A stretch of 64,000 nucleotides of DNA from Tetrahymena elliotti 4EA (lineage: Eukaryota; Ciliophora; Oligohymenophorea; Hymenostomatida; Tetrahymenidae): the NCBI GenBank assembly GCA_000231825.2, contig JH720300.1, forward strand, positions 230,253-294,252. Direction: 5' to 3'. The notes beneath the pieces are model-generated. The model made no database searches. It worked only from the letters and a program-made list of their open reading frames with translations, and had not been told where the DNA came from. Made by a program: the position numbers and the translations under genes. The number at the start of each line of letters is the position of its first letter. Position 1 is the first letter of the stretch. Shown here piece by piece: positions 26,180 through 40,106 of this stretch.

Positions 26180-27310
26180 GGTTAATAAAGTTATTCATAA
26201 AATATTAAATTTAATCTTTGTTATGAAGACATGCCAACTAAATAAAAACAATATTTAATATTAATTTAATTTAAGTTTTGATTTTGATTTTAATTTTCTT
26301 AGTATTTATGTATTTTATGTAGCTTCCAAACTTAGTCTTCAAACATCTATTAAATGGCATGAATTTCTCCATAAAATTTATAATTTAATTTAAGCTTACT
26401 TTTAAATAGAATTGATAATTTATTTTCAATATTATTGAATATTTTATTTAAAATGAAAAAAAGTAAAAGTTATTCACAAATTTTGTTACTAGAAACATTA
26501 AAACCTTTAAAAACTTTAACTGAAAGGAAATAATAGATTGAAGTTAGATTTCGTTAGCTATTAACTTTAAAAATTTTGATGATAATTATTTTCTTTTTAT
26601 CAGCAAATGATATTTTAGATAATAATTTATTCTGAAATTTATGATCAATCGTTGGCATAAAAATAATTATTTTTTAGGCATACTTGAAAGATTCTTATAT
26701 TCCAAAAAAAGAAGACTCAAAAAATCCTTTACGTTGACTGAATATAAAGAGCATTGTAAAAACTTAGGTAATCATTAAAATAATTTTTATTTAAAATTTT
26801 ATTGAAACTATTTAATTTTTATCAATTATTTGAGAATGATATGAACTTTCAGAATGATATCAAAAGAAAAAGGAACTGAATATTCCAAATAATTTTATCA
26901 AAGAATAAATCATAAGAATCATATGTTAAAGTGTATGTATTAAGCTATCAAAATAATAAAAAAAAAGAACTGATAATTGAATTAATTTTTTAGAAGAGTA
27001 ATATTAGATTTATTTGAAGTAAAATGAATTATGTTGTTCATAAAAATGAAAATTATAATATCATTTAAATTATTTAAAATAAACTAAGTATTTACATTAA
27101 TTATTGATTAATGATAAAAGAAATTTATTTGATTGGTTGAATACTCAATATTTATTACTAAGAATATTTATTATTAATAAGTGTCAATATAATCGAGTCA
27201 GAGAGAATTTGATCTTTTTATTACTATAATTTGTGGATTTTTAGCTATTTTTATTATTAATATTTTAAACAAGAGGATATATTTAACAGCTAACTTCTAT
27301 CTATTTACAT
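26180..27310. other. Intergenic region with gene fragments
   Basis: About 1.1 kb between two plus-strand genes. It holds two short ATG-to-TGA frames that look partly coding: 26453-26635 (60 aa, contains LLLETLKPLKTLTERKQQ) and 26641-26805 (54 aa, contains FLGILERFLYSKKRRLKK and FTLTEYKEHCKNLG). The second could be an exon, since TTTTTTAG lies just before GGC and GGTAATC follows. I could not join them into one gene. They may be a small gene with unresolved introns or a decayed one. Confidence 0.3.
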
Positions 27311-30300
27311 ATGAATTAGCAAGTTGATAGAATTAAGAATTATGAACACAAACTCTAATTTACTCTCAATAAATTAGAGCCATAATATCGGCTACCTACA
27401 GCAAATTCTATAAATAATGCTAACTAGATTGGAATTCTAAAATAGAGTTTGAATAATAATTAAAACTACATTTAGTTTCTTGAATCAATTACACCACAAT
27501 CAACAAAAGCTAACTAATTCAATTAAACCTTTTTGATAGAAAGGTAAAACACAGATTAAGATTAAATGAAGGATAATACTACACTACTACCTTAAATTAA
27601 TAATCCAAGATCTAAAAGTGAAAATAAAAGTGGTGCTTAAAATTATAACTAGATTAATAGGAATTATGATACAGATTAACTAAAGTAATTACCTGACAAT
27701 ATTAGATAATCAATCTCAAGAAATAAAAAAAGAACTTACAATTATAACTTTTATGCATAACCAAAAAATGGTATTGAATTTATTAATACACAAAATGAAT
27801 TCGAATCTACTAATTCATCTAATTTATGGAATGAAATTTAAGTAAAAAAACCAAATTATAGATATCCCAACACTACTAAATACTCACAATCCAACAAAAT
27901 AACTCTTTAATAAAATGATAATAGATAATTATAAAGTAGAGATCTCATAAGATCATTGACTATTGATAATAATAACAAGAGTTCAAATAGTAAATTAAGA
28001 AATCATCTAGATGACCTTTCCATTCACAACAATGTAGTTAATAAATTAGATACTTCATCATCATAAATATTTAATTTGCCCTTGTAAAAACACATGATAA
28101 ATATAAAAAATATAGTCAAAAATTAAAGCTTAGCACCTATTTCAAGCAGTAACAATAATTATAGATTTTAAGATATTTAAATAAATACTAATAATGATAA
28201 CAACAATAATTACTCACATTTAAGGTTATCTAACTAATGTTTTTCAACCCCTCATAAAAGTAAAAGTAAAGATGTACATTCTAAAACGACTTTAAATAAG
28301 AGTTATGACTACGATTTGAGAATTCAGACTCCTTCTCTTTAAAAGACAAGAACTACTGAAAAGGGGATCCAAACTGAATTAAAAGAATTAGAAAATTAGG
28401 ATATAAAACTCAATGAAAATATGATATTAAATTAAAATACTTAAATTTAACTGAATAGAAATCATTTAACAAGTTCTTCCAATAGATACAGCAAGCATAA
28501 TTATAATTTGATTTCTCCCTAAAAAATTGAATAAATCAAAAACAAAGAGGATGGAAGTTAGATTTATTTATAATAACAAAGGGTGGCAACAGATAATGAT
28601 CTCTAATCAGATAGGGTTAATTAAAATAATTTAAGTTTTCATCATACATCAGTTTCTAAAAACTAATATTTGATAGATGAGAGAAAAGTTGTTAGTATTT
28701 AAGTCTAGAATGCAGAAATGGATCAATATATCAGATAGGTTTAAAAATTTGTTTTTAAGAAATAGCACAATATAGATAATAACAGCAGTTTGAGTTTTAA
28801 AAGATAACATGTTATTCATACTTCCGATTTAATTTAGTAAAACATAAGTAGTCCTGTTAAAAACAACTCATCTGATAAGAAATTACTTAGTAATTTACAA
28901 TAAACCAATTCAAATCAAGATATAAATTAGAATTTAATTGAAAATGATATTCATTCTGAATAACCTCTAATCATGCAGTAGCATACATTTTAGTTTAAAA
29001 ACTAAGATATGAATAAAACTGATAATATTGATTAGTAATTAAGCTTAGATAAGGAAATTAAATAAGCAGAGAAAAGTTCTTAAAAATAAAAAGATTCAAA
29101 AAGCAATCAACAAAGTAAAAGAAGCTCAAATGACTAAATTAATTCAATTCTTCCATAAAAATTAGGAATTCCTGACTTAAATAAGAAGGATTAAATACTA
29201 CAAAATGATCCAAATGATAAAAAAATAGAATCTTAAAATAATTAAATGAATGAATCTCTTACAAGATAATATAGTTTCTCTGCATGCTACTAAGAAAATA
29301 AAAAGATTATACCTTATTCTAGGAATAGTATGCAAATAGATTAAACTCCAAAGCTGAATTCGCCAGAAAAATTAGAAATTCCTCAATAAAAAGAATCTTA
29401 AGATGAGAAAATAATAGAAGAAAATTAGAAAATAAATGAAGAATAAAATACAGATTTTTTTGACAAGAAAAGATCAGCTGAATTTGGCATAAATTAAAAT
29501 TCCCATAAAAACAGCTAGAAATAAATAAAAAATAGTTCGCATCAGCAATTGAATAATAAAATTTCTCAGCTTGAGATTCTTCAAGATAAAAATTAAGTAT
29601 AAAATTAGTAATCAAAACAATAAAATTCTTCTAAAGGATTATTAAGGAATAATTAATTCTAAACATAATCACAGTCATCTTCCTCTTCGTAATCAAAATT
29701 ATCAAACAATTAAATATCAACTAACTCTAAATAATTTTATTAAATTGTAAATTAGTTTTCCTCTTAAATTTCTTAGGAATAATCATCTTTGAATTCTTAT
29801 TCTCATTCATAATCAAAATAGAGTTCAAATAGGTTATCTATTTATGTCTCAAATAAAAATTCTAAATAAAATTCAAATAATTTATCTCCTTAAAGCTATT
29901 CAAATAGGAAATTACTTGAAAACAATTAAAGGCGTAGTTCATAAGAGATTCAATAATAAAAAATTAATGAAAATTCTAGTATTTAAAAATAGAATTTATA
30001 ATAATAAAACTCTCAATAAGCGAGTAATTAATTAAACATTGTTCAAAAGGGAAATTCATAATAGTTAAGTAAAAGAAATAGTAATTCATCATCATAAAGA
30101 TAAAAGTATCAATCAGCTTCAACACAATAAGCTAATCTTTCTTAAGATGAGAAAATTTATTAAAAAAATATTGATAAAGTGAATGTTTCAGGTTAAACAG
30201 ATTTAAATTAAATTTAAAATGAAAATAAAAAAATTGATTTAGATCATAATTAAATTTATTTACCTGGAGGAATTGGTGGTGCTTCAGCTCTTGAGTCTCA

Positions 30301-31438
30301 TTAAACAGCTTCCTAAAATACATCAAAAAAGAATAGTACTTCTCAGTAATTTAACCAAGCAATGCTATCAAATACCTTAAGGAGGGATCCAAGTCCTTAA
30401 AATAGTGATTGCCATCCTTCATAATATAAACAAGAGCATAGCTTGTTTTCGAGTAATTAAAACACTAACAGACAAGAATTTTATGAGAGTGAAAAAGAAT
30501 AACTTGCAAAAAGCATAAGAAGTGATTAGTTTTAGAAAGTTGTAGAGAATGATGTCCACAAGCTTGAGCTGATTCTCCAAAACAACAACAAAAACCAAAA
30601 GTAAGATATGCTTTTCTATTAATCGTAAAATGGATTTCTAAACCATCAATTTTATGAAAAAGAAAGAAGATAATAAAAAGCATAAATTTAAAAACAATAA
30701 AAATATAAAAAAGAAGAGATGAAGAATGACTCAGAGGAATAAACAATACAAGATTAGAGTAGAATCTAAATTAAGTATCCTAACCATAGTGGTTCTATTT
30801 CAAAATAAATATTCTACTAAGATGCTCCATTAATTGAGAAAAGGAAATCTAAAAGCAAATAAGTTGAATTTGTTAGTATACCTACTCACGAATAACAGGA
30901 TGAAAATCTAAGGAAAAGAAGATTTAACACAGCAGAGAATTAAGCAAGGTATTTAAGGACTGAGAGTTAAGACAGCAGCTAGTGGCTAAGAGAAAACATA
31001 ATAGTAAAAAGTGAGAGTCCAAGCATCAATCAAGCAAATAGTACATAAAGATCATTTAAGTCTAAATCAAAAGACTCAACTATATAATCTTTTTACCAAT
31101 CAAATATGTCCAACATAATGAACATAGGTGGGAGTGTGGAAGACCCTATGAAAGTAGTTAAAAAATGTAATGAATTCAAAAAGTAGGGTTACATTAAATA
31201 AAGCTACAAAGAAACTCAATTTGTAAGTTCATAAAAAAAATCAAATAAACTGACTCCAAAAAAGAAATCAATAAATCAAGTCAGTATATCACCTACATAA
31301 AGTCATTGGAATTCAAATCTCAACTCAAATAAAGCAATCAGTCCTTCATCAAAAATTCAAAACAAATCAGACTTAATAAATTCAAGTGAAATCTCATTTC
31401 AAAGTCCAAATAAATTTAATACTTTAAAATAATCTTGA
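27311..31438 (+). CDS. Very long low-complexity Asn/Gln/Ser-rich protein (1375 aa), intronless
   Basis: A single frame of 1376 codons runs from ATG to TGA without an intron. That cannot be chance, because TGA would be expected many times over. A large share of its codons are TAA or TAG, read as Gln. The product is dominated by Asn, Gln, Ser, Lys and Asp, with Ser/Gln tracts near 29650-29850 and basic patches such as LTPKKKS near the C-terminus. Dispersed short acidic and hydrophobic blocks may form coiled coils (VENDVHKLELILQNN near 30545). No signal peptide, membrane span or catalytic motif is seen. Such proteins in ciliates are largely disordered. Localisation and function cannot be stated. 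Several shorter open frames on both strands across it are shadows. Confidence 0.85.
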
Positions 31439-32810
31439 AAAAACAACACAAGCAGCTAACTAACTAACTAACTATCTTCTCCTAATTCTATCTTCTTATC
31501 GAAAATAAGTTTGTTTTTTTAATATCCAAAAAAGCCTTGACATTTTTCAATTAAAATCATGATAAAAAATATTATTAATCTTTTATTTTAATAAATTACT
31601 ATCAATAGTTTATATATAATATACTTGTAATAAATTACTAACTTGCTATAAAACTCAACTTTGTATTTTTAAAAAATAAGGATGAACTATTTAAACGTAT
31701 TGTTTAAATAAATTATTGTACAGATTTTATTAAAGTAAGTAATATAAATGTAATTAAAAAATAAGATTTCTTTTTAAATCTTTTCATATATGCTAATTAT
31801 ATCATTTGAAGAATTCATTAAATAATCTCTTAAATTACCTACCAAAAATCTGAAAGTTCATTTTTCCTTTAGAAAATAAAAATAACTTTGGAAGGAATTT
31901 TAACTTCAAAAAAAAAACTAAATTACTTTGAAAATTTTAAAATCTACTCTAACTCTTCAGTAATTAGGCACAAATATTTTTAAAGTAAATAATTTTTTGA
32001 GAATTATAATTTTTTTAAAATTAAAAAACATCTAAAGCTATTTGCATTATTTAAAAAGGTTCTTTGGTATAATCAAAATTAATTATCTAAAATGGTAGAA
32101 TTAAACTCATAACAAATTTTATTAGAAAATGTGTAGAATTAATTACTTTTTAGCATAGTTCAATATTTAATTAAATAGCAAAATACCTTTAAGTTCCAAA
32201 AATCATAAATAGAAAAATAAAATAATTTCAATATTTAAAAAATATTAAAATCAAATTCATAATAATATGTGTCTTAGATTTTCTCTCTTTGATTTAACAA
32301 AAAATAAAATAAAGAAAAAAATTATTATTTTTATCAGATGTTTCTAAAAGCTAATTTAAAATTTTAGAAGAAGTTGATTTAAAATGAGTATATTAATTGA
32401 TAGTCTTATCAACAAAAATTAAGCATTTTTAACAGATAAATTGCTATTAGATAAATGAAATTTCTCGTTATTTTATCTAAATAAAATAATAAAAAGTAAT
32501 AACTTGCTGTAATGTATAAATAGTTAGCCAATTTTACAATTATTAATTGTAATTTGAATTATTTTGAAATCAGCTTATAAATTCATTAATGCAAACTAAG
32601 TAAGTTTTTAATTATTTGATTGATTGATTAATCAACTTATTATTATTTTTTTCAAGTTAGATCAATCAAATAAAGCTTTTTGTATTATTATTCAATTAAA
32701 AATAAAGAACACAAATTGAATATCATTATAATTTTAAAAGGTAGCTAGCTGATAGAGGAAGCGATATTACTTTCACAACATTTATTAGGTGATTAAACAA
32801 TCTTTAGAAA
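31439..32810. other. Intergenic AT-rich region
   Basis: About 1.4 kb between two plus-strand genes. A short CTAA tetranucleotide run lies at about 31455-31475. Otherwise there are only homopolymers and no convincing frame. It presumably contains the promoter of the PAS membrane protein gene. Confidence 0.5.
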
Positions 32811-35800
32811 ATGATTATGCAAAATAAAAAGATTATTTTTGAAGATATGTCTCAGTTTGAGAGATTTATTAATGAGGTAAAATTATAATTCTTCGCTCTC
32901 ATGAATTATATTGTAGAAGCCAATTTTGTTTCCCCTTTTCTCTACCGAATTTTAGTTATATTAGAGGCTTGTTAACTAGCTATTTTTTCTATCCATCCTA
33001 GACTTACCTTTGTATGGAATAACTCAGTAGTCACGACTATTCAAAATATTTTGAAGAATATTCAAGTAAGCATTATCAAAAAATATAGATTGTTCATTTT
33101 TTTGAGAAAAGTTTAATACTTTTTCTACTTTGCTGAAAAAGTTTTTGAAAAATTAACTGAACAGAATCATTTTAAATATAAAAATATCAAAATTTAACTC
33201 TTAATAATTTTAAATAAAGTTTTAAGGTATCTTAGATAATGGATCTGGTAAAGCTATGGAATCTCTGGTTTATTTTTGCTTTGGAATCAATTTTTTTATG
33301 CTAATAGTATTTATCCTAGCAGGCATTGCCCTTAGAAAAAAATAGAAAAAGTAAATTGAAATTATAAATATTTTAAATAACAATATACTTATAAGAAGCT
33401 AACTAATATTATTTATCATCCTTGATAGAATTATTTTCCGCCTAAATTCAAAAAATAGAAAATTACTTTTTAAAAATGATTGAAAGAGATTATTTTTTGA
33501 AAAATTGAATGAATGAATCAATTTAATTCAGATTATTATCAATCAATCAGTTTAAAAATGCATAAAATTTTTAAGGCAAAACAAATGAAATCAAATGCGA
33601 TTTTAAAAATAATTTTTTAAAAAATTAACTTACATCTATTTGTATTAATAGTAAATAAGTGTCAGGATTTGTTACCTATGGATTGAAGCTGTTAGCCTTC
33701 TTTGGCATCCTTGTAAAGACTATTCAGCCACTGCCATTTTTTGATATATTTTTGAATGCTATTGTTTGTTAAAGCAGCAAATTCACTGATATTGAGTGTT
33801 ATAGTGGATTATATTTCATTTATGTTACATTATCAGTTATTGGGCTTTTAATATAAATTTTCTTCAGCTTTGTTTTTAACATGACCATGATTGATATGAA
33901 TCCATTTTCTAAGCTAGCTTTTGCCACTCTTCCAAGTTCGAAAACTGAAGTTAAATTGTTACTTAAATTTGTTCTGTGCCTCTATTTTGCAATTGATTAC
34001 AAAGCATAGCTTTAGCTTACACTAACAATACTTCTCACTCTTTATTACATAATTTTTTTGGTCTAGAACTATAATAAATTACCTTACTATGATTTAACCA
34101 CTTAGAAAGTTTAGATTGTTATTGATGTTATTTTGTTTTGGATATCTTTTTGTTCATCAGCACAAGCAATACTCATTCCAAATGGAAATGCAGCAGCAAA
34201 TAATGTTCCAGCCTTCTATTTACTTATAGGAATGCCTATGGTGAGCATAATATACATAAATATCCTTAAATATAGAGACAATAAATATATCTAATTGCAT
34301 TCTGATGAAATAAAAAAGCCAGATGATATGGAAAATTATTCTCTGATTTTGATTTACTTGATTGAAAACAGGTAAGACAGATCTTGTTTGATTAAACTAG
34401 AAGGCATTTTGAGGATGCACAGCGAAAAATGCAAAGAGTCTCCTGAAGTATGTCCTTGCTCATTATTAATAAACAAAGAAGTATAAATTAATGATGATGT
34501 AAGCCACATGGAGCATAATACAATAACAAAGCAGCAATAAGAAGAGTATTTATTTATTTAATCATTCATTCATTCATTTATTTGTTTGCTTATCTTAAAT
34601 TTTGTTTCAAAAAAATTAAAAAAAGCTAAGAAAAAAAATGGTATCTATTCTTAAAAAGTGTGATTAGTGTTATTCTAAGAAAATACAATAAATGCTCTTA
34701 ACTTCACTTATTAAATGGTTATCTTTATCATGAAAAGCTCAAATTAAAATTTAAGGCATTAACTGAGATGATGACATCTGAATTATTTAAACCCTCAATT
34801 CATGAGAAATTCTCAATGTTTAGGTATTTTTACCTTTTATTTGAATCTTATAAAATCATTTTAATATTTATGTTTGAAAAAGTTTTACTTGATCCAAAAT
34901 TTTCTTATTTTTATTTAAAAAATATACTAAATAATGTAATAGATATAAATATTTGATTGAACTTGATATTATAGAAACTGATATGAGAAATGAATAAAAC
35001 AAGAATGTAGATGTTAATGGTATTGTTCACTTTGAAAATTAACTTGTCGTATTCATGAAGTCAATTGAAAGTTCTGTTAATCTCCATTTAGAATTTTGGA
35101 GAGAGCTCTTAGAAGAAAGTCCGGATATTGAAAAACTCTAGATTGTAGGAAGTAGAATTACAAATACTATTGAAGATGCTAAAACTTGCTTTAATAACTT
35201 ATGCTCTATCCGTTAAAACAATATTAGATCCCTATTGATTTATGGAAATTTTATTAAAGAAGTAAAATAGCTTATTTTTTAAAGTAATCTATTTAATCTT
35301 AAATTGAATTTTAAAAGGTTGTTAATGATGAGATTGAAGCTTAAGTGTACTTAGAGAAAGCTGCTTATGTTAGCAAAAATACAGTAGTCAACAAATAATT
35401 TGCTGATAATGAAAACATGAAGTACAATGAAAATTCTAATACAGGAATACTTACAATGAGTGCAAACTTAGACACAAGATTTTATGTTCAAAACACAAAC
35501 TATGGTAAATAAATTAAATCATTCAATTTATTGCTATTACTCTTCTTGATTACTATTAAATAATAAGAAGATACTCAATTTTCCTTTTACTTTGTTTCAT
35601 TTTAGGTCTTCATTTTAAAAAAATCAAAGATAAATTTTAATTGCTCTATTTATACCAAATAAATGAATTTGATCAAATTTAATATTGTTAAAAAATAGAT
35701 TTATCAGTTTAAATATTTTCATAAAATTTTTTCAACATAATTTACAAGGAAAAGATTTAAGTTGGTTTCTTATCAATTTTTGATTTCTTTTAGGTTACAA

Positions 35801-38800
35801 TGGAAATTATTTTAAAAGAGAAAATTGTTTTTAAATGAATAAAAAAAATAGATTTTACAAGAATACTAGGATGGCCAAAGCATGAAATAGTTGATTAGAA
35901 TATCAAGAATCACATTATGCCAAAATTAATTTAATCTATCCATGATGGATTAGTCAGTCACTATATCGAATCTTCAATTCCTAGAGCTATTGGTATAGAA
36001 AGAATTATAACTCCTACGAATAAAGATGGATATTTAGTGCCTTCTATTCTTATGATTAAGATTTTACCAAATTTGGAAGAAGGATTGCAATTTGTTGGAT
36101 TTTTCAAAGAGAAAGATGAAATTTATTGTGCCCCTTACATGAGAGCAGATAATTCAGATGATGAAGTTTTGCATTATTTAATATACAAGTTAGACAGTAA
36201 TCTCTAAAACCAGACTATTGTAGGAATTACTTAATCTGTCTATGACAGCTTTGGTATTCCAACTTCTTTAATTAACAATAATAGCCCTATGAGTAATTAA
36301 TTTACTATAGATTTAATCATGCCACAAATTATAGATCCAAAAGTGTAAGAGGATATGTTAACTGAGCAAGGAGCTCAGCTCACTATGGACACTACTATTA
36401 TTGAATAATTGTTTTTGATTTCTTAAGAAAGTGAAAGAGAAGAAGTAAAAATAAAAGAATTAAGGGATCCTCTTAAGGACGAAGATGAAGATAAATTAGA
36501 TGAAAGTCTAGGAGAATCAGAATACGAAAAACACTAGTTAAACAAAAAATACAAAAAATGTGAAATTAACCTGTGGTTAGAAGAAGAATTTACCTACAAA
36601 GTAATCTATTTTATTTGAAAATAAATTTTATAATGTTTTTTTAGGATACTACTATCCACATTCTCAAGTTTGTAGAGTTATTAGGAGATGGCTCCTCTCG
36701 AAATGAAGAGGGACAAATGGACTAAAATGTTTTGTAGCAAACTTAAAATAAGTAAATTGAAATAGAGTAGCAAATTCATGATTAAAATATGCATGATGAT
36801 GAATAAAATATTGAAAATAATTAAGAAAACGATAATGAAGAAGCTGCTGGTCACTCTAGTATATCAGCTACTTCTTAAGACTATGAAGAATTAAGATAGT
36901 TGAAGGACATAAAATAAGCTATTTCAGAAAAAACTAAACCAAAAACTATTAAAATTTTATAAAGAACTGTCATTTTGATTGTCCTTTTCCTCTTTATCCT
37001 CACAAGTGTTGATCTTGCCTTTAAATTCAAGGAATATAACATGTTGCAGGAAGCTATGAATGCTATTTTCTACTCTTATAATAGACATAGTGTCATGGCA
37101 GATATAAATTACTCATCTAGAAAGATATGGTTCTTAAGCAAGTAATCAAATTGTTTAGATGAAATCTCATAACTAAATAAACATTTTTTTAAATAAATAG
37201 TTCCTATATTTCTCCCCCAACCTCATCAACATTAGAAACTTATGGAGCCTAATTGCAAAATAATGTAATAACAGATCTTTAAATTATTTCAGCCTTTTTG
37301 GATTATAAATAAACTTAATTAATTTGAAGATTTTTTAATAAATCTACATTTTTTTTTTTTACTGGATGGTATTAGATATTTTACCTGAAAGTTTCTAAGA
37401 TACTTTCAAAACTAATTAGCTATTCTGTCCGATAAATATTAATAATCATCTTTTATTCAATAGCTTTAATAAGATGAAAATGATAACATTTTTTAGCAAA
37501 TTTGCTAAAAATTATTTGATCCTCAGTTTTTTTTATTTTTTGTTTTTTGATTTGTTGAAAACGTTTTTGATTTATTAATTTTTGCTTATCTAAATAGCTT
37601 GGGACTTAAGTCTAGAATTTGAATAGTATTCAATTCAACACTTAGTAAGCTTAGATGAAAATAGAATCAAGAAAAGGGAGTTCGATGGAAAACGTAGTAG
37701 TGGATACATAAGTAATTTTTAATTTAAATATTTCTTCATTAGAATTTAATTAAAATTTGGCTGGTTTTGTAAGTAATATTTTTAATTTAAAAGAAATTGC
37801 TACCTAATGGATAAGTCACTAATTAGCAAGCAAATTTTACAGATTCTTTGAATGTTTACATGGCTTAGGCTGGTGGGTTAGCAAATACTACACTTTCTGA
37901 TTTTAAGGATTCTCTATCAACTCCTACTTCAGTTACTACCACGAAATCTAATTTCTTCTCTGTAAATTATAATGGAATTTATCCTCTTAGAAACGGTTCT
38001 GAGTATATAGCTAAGACTTATTTTGACTTTTATTATGAATAAATTGATAATTATTAGAGCATTTTCTTAGCAATAATGATATTGGCTCTTATTATTCTTT
38101 CAACTTCACAGTTTATATTGCTACCAATTGTTTTTTCAGTTTAAAAAACTAATGCAATTGTTTTAAGCTTTTTTGCTATAGTACCTATGGAAGAAATAAA
38201 TAAATTTGCTAAACGTTGTGAAAAATTCCTAAAAATATTTATTGAAAGAAAGCAAGATGTTGACACAGAAGAAAGTAACCCAGATAATAAATCTTTGATT
38301 GGTGGTCGAGAAGCAGAGAAGTAAATAGGAGATGTGAATGGTGAAATAACAAAAATACCTGGAGTCTATATTATTGCTAATGAAAATAATTAATTAAACC
38401 CAAATACTAATCAAGACATGTCTATATTAAATGCAAAAAACCCAAATATGTCAATCTTAAACTAATCTTAAAATCCAAACATATCAATAAACTAAAGCTA
38501 TAATATATACAACCCCTAAGAGTAAGGTCTTATCAGTGCTATAAACAACCAATCATATTAAATTGGTCAGGCCTAAATGTATAATGCCTCTTTCAACCCA
38601 TCTTATGCAAATACTTAGCGTGTCTTTAACAACTAAGTTGTTTAACAGACTGCATAGAAATAGTAGCTAGAAAAGTAAAAAGAGGAAGAAGATAAGAAAA
38701 ATGAAGAAGAAGAAAGCCAAAGAATCAAAATTCTGAATGCAAAAGATCATAAAAAGTAAATTTCTCATTCAAAAATATTTAGAAAAAAAAAATCAATTTT

Positions 38801-40106
38801 TTTCATTTTTTTTGGCTTTTTTTTTAAGTTTTGATATTGAAATCATTTATTAACTTAAAAATATTTTTTGGTATTTTATATTTAAATATTAAATTGATAA
38901 ATAAAAACATCAATTCTAATTCTAATTGGTTGATTGAATAATTTTTGTTTTAATTTCAAAGTTAAATTAATATAAAAATATATTTAAATCTTAAGTTATT
39001 TTAATATATTCAAACAAATGATAAGCTTAATATGGCAATAATAACAAATAATAAACAAAAATATGCTAATTAAATCAAATTTTAAAAGATAATGCAAGTT
39101 TTATCTATTAAACATAGATTTAATAATGAATGAATATTTTTTTTGAATAAAATAATTTTATTTGTAATAATAATAAAAGGAAATATGTAGTTCTTTAGTT
39201 TGCTTTGTTAACATCTTTGTTGATGCTTTATTTTATTTTGATATATGCTGCTCTAGAAGTTAAATTTTAATAAAATATTTAGTCACTTCTTTAACACACT
39301 TAATATACAAGATAGAGACCTTCTCTCCTTAAGTATTATTTTGATTTTATTTAAGAAGGACTAGTAAATCTTTCTCCTATCCTATCTGACCCTAAAAATA
39401 CAGGTTCAAAAACTTTGCAAAGCATATATACAAATCTAATATAGGATAACGATAATATTATTACTTCAAGCTTTAAAAACTCTTTCCCTTCTTAGTTTTC
39501 AACTTATTATAGTGACTTTGAAAATATTAATTATGGATCAGTGTGCTAATACACTAAAATAACTATTTCTTCTGATTAGTAGCAGAATTGCAGAAATATC
39601 CCTGTTCTTTAAAATGGATTATCAAGAGTCATCACCTAAATAGGAGTTAATGGTAACTCTATCTTGGCTAGCACTTTGGCATATGTAATATTTTTTAGCA
39701 AATAAAATAAAAAAGAAAATAACAAATATATTTATATAAAAAAAAGACTTCAGGAGATAAAGTTGCATATTCTTAATAAATTTTGAAAGGATCTACTTAC
39801 TAAGAAATAGAGGATATCATGGTTTTTGTTTCTCCAACAATTGATTAACTTAACACTGAATTTTAATAATAATATTAGTCTTATTTAGATTTCAAAAATA
39901 TGCTAGATAAACTGTGCTTTTCTTTGTTTGTTGTTTTTATCCTGATTATCTTTGCTTTTGTTTGGATTCCTTATTTAGGAGCTTTGATAAAGAGGATATG
40001 GATGACGAAAGGAGTTTTAAATATGATTCCTATAGATATTATTTTAAAACATGAAAAACTCAGATAAGCTTTCACTGCAGGAGATATTTTATCTGCTGTA
40101 AAATGA
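32811..40106 (+). CDS. TmcB/TmcC-like PAS-domain multi-pass membrane protein
   Basis: Firm exons are 32811-33065, 33220-33350, 33652-34545, 34626-34823, 34943-35261, 35318-35504, 35852-36600, 36645-37141, 39180-39684 and 39747-40106. Further exons lie at about 37201-37300 and about 37580-38755, the latter with introns I could not fix. The order matches a large ciliate family. An N-terminal half with about ten hydrophobic spans (YFCFGINFFMLIVFILAG and similar) is followed by the Cys/His-rich HSEKCKESPEVCPC. A helical domain comes next (LTEMMTSELFKPS, LHLEFWRELLEESPD), then a PAS-like domain (TRILGWPKHEIVDQNI, HIMPKLIQSIHDGLV). An acidic linker and a C-terminal pair of spans (LFVVFIL region) end in the family hallmark WMTKGVLNMIPIDI. 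Family members are presumed sensory membrane proteins, but ligand and output are unknown. Stop is TGA at 40104. Confidence 0.87.

Noticed and set aside
29319..30746. Several 60-100 codon frames on both strands within 29319-30746
   Set aside because: They lie inside the continuous 1376-codon plus-strand frame and arise only because TAA/TAG-rich coding sequence reads open in other frames.
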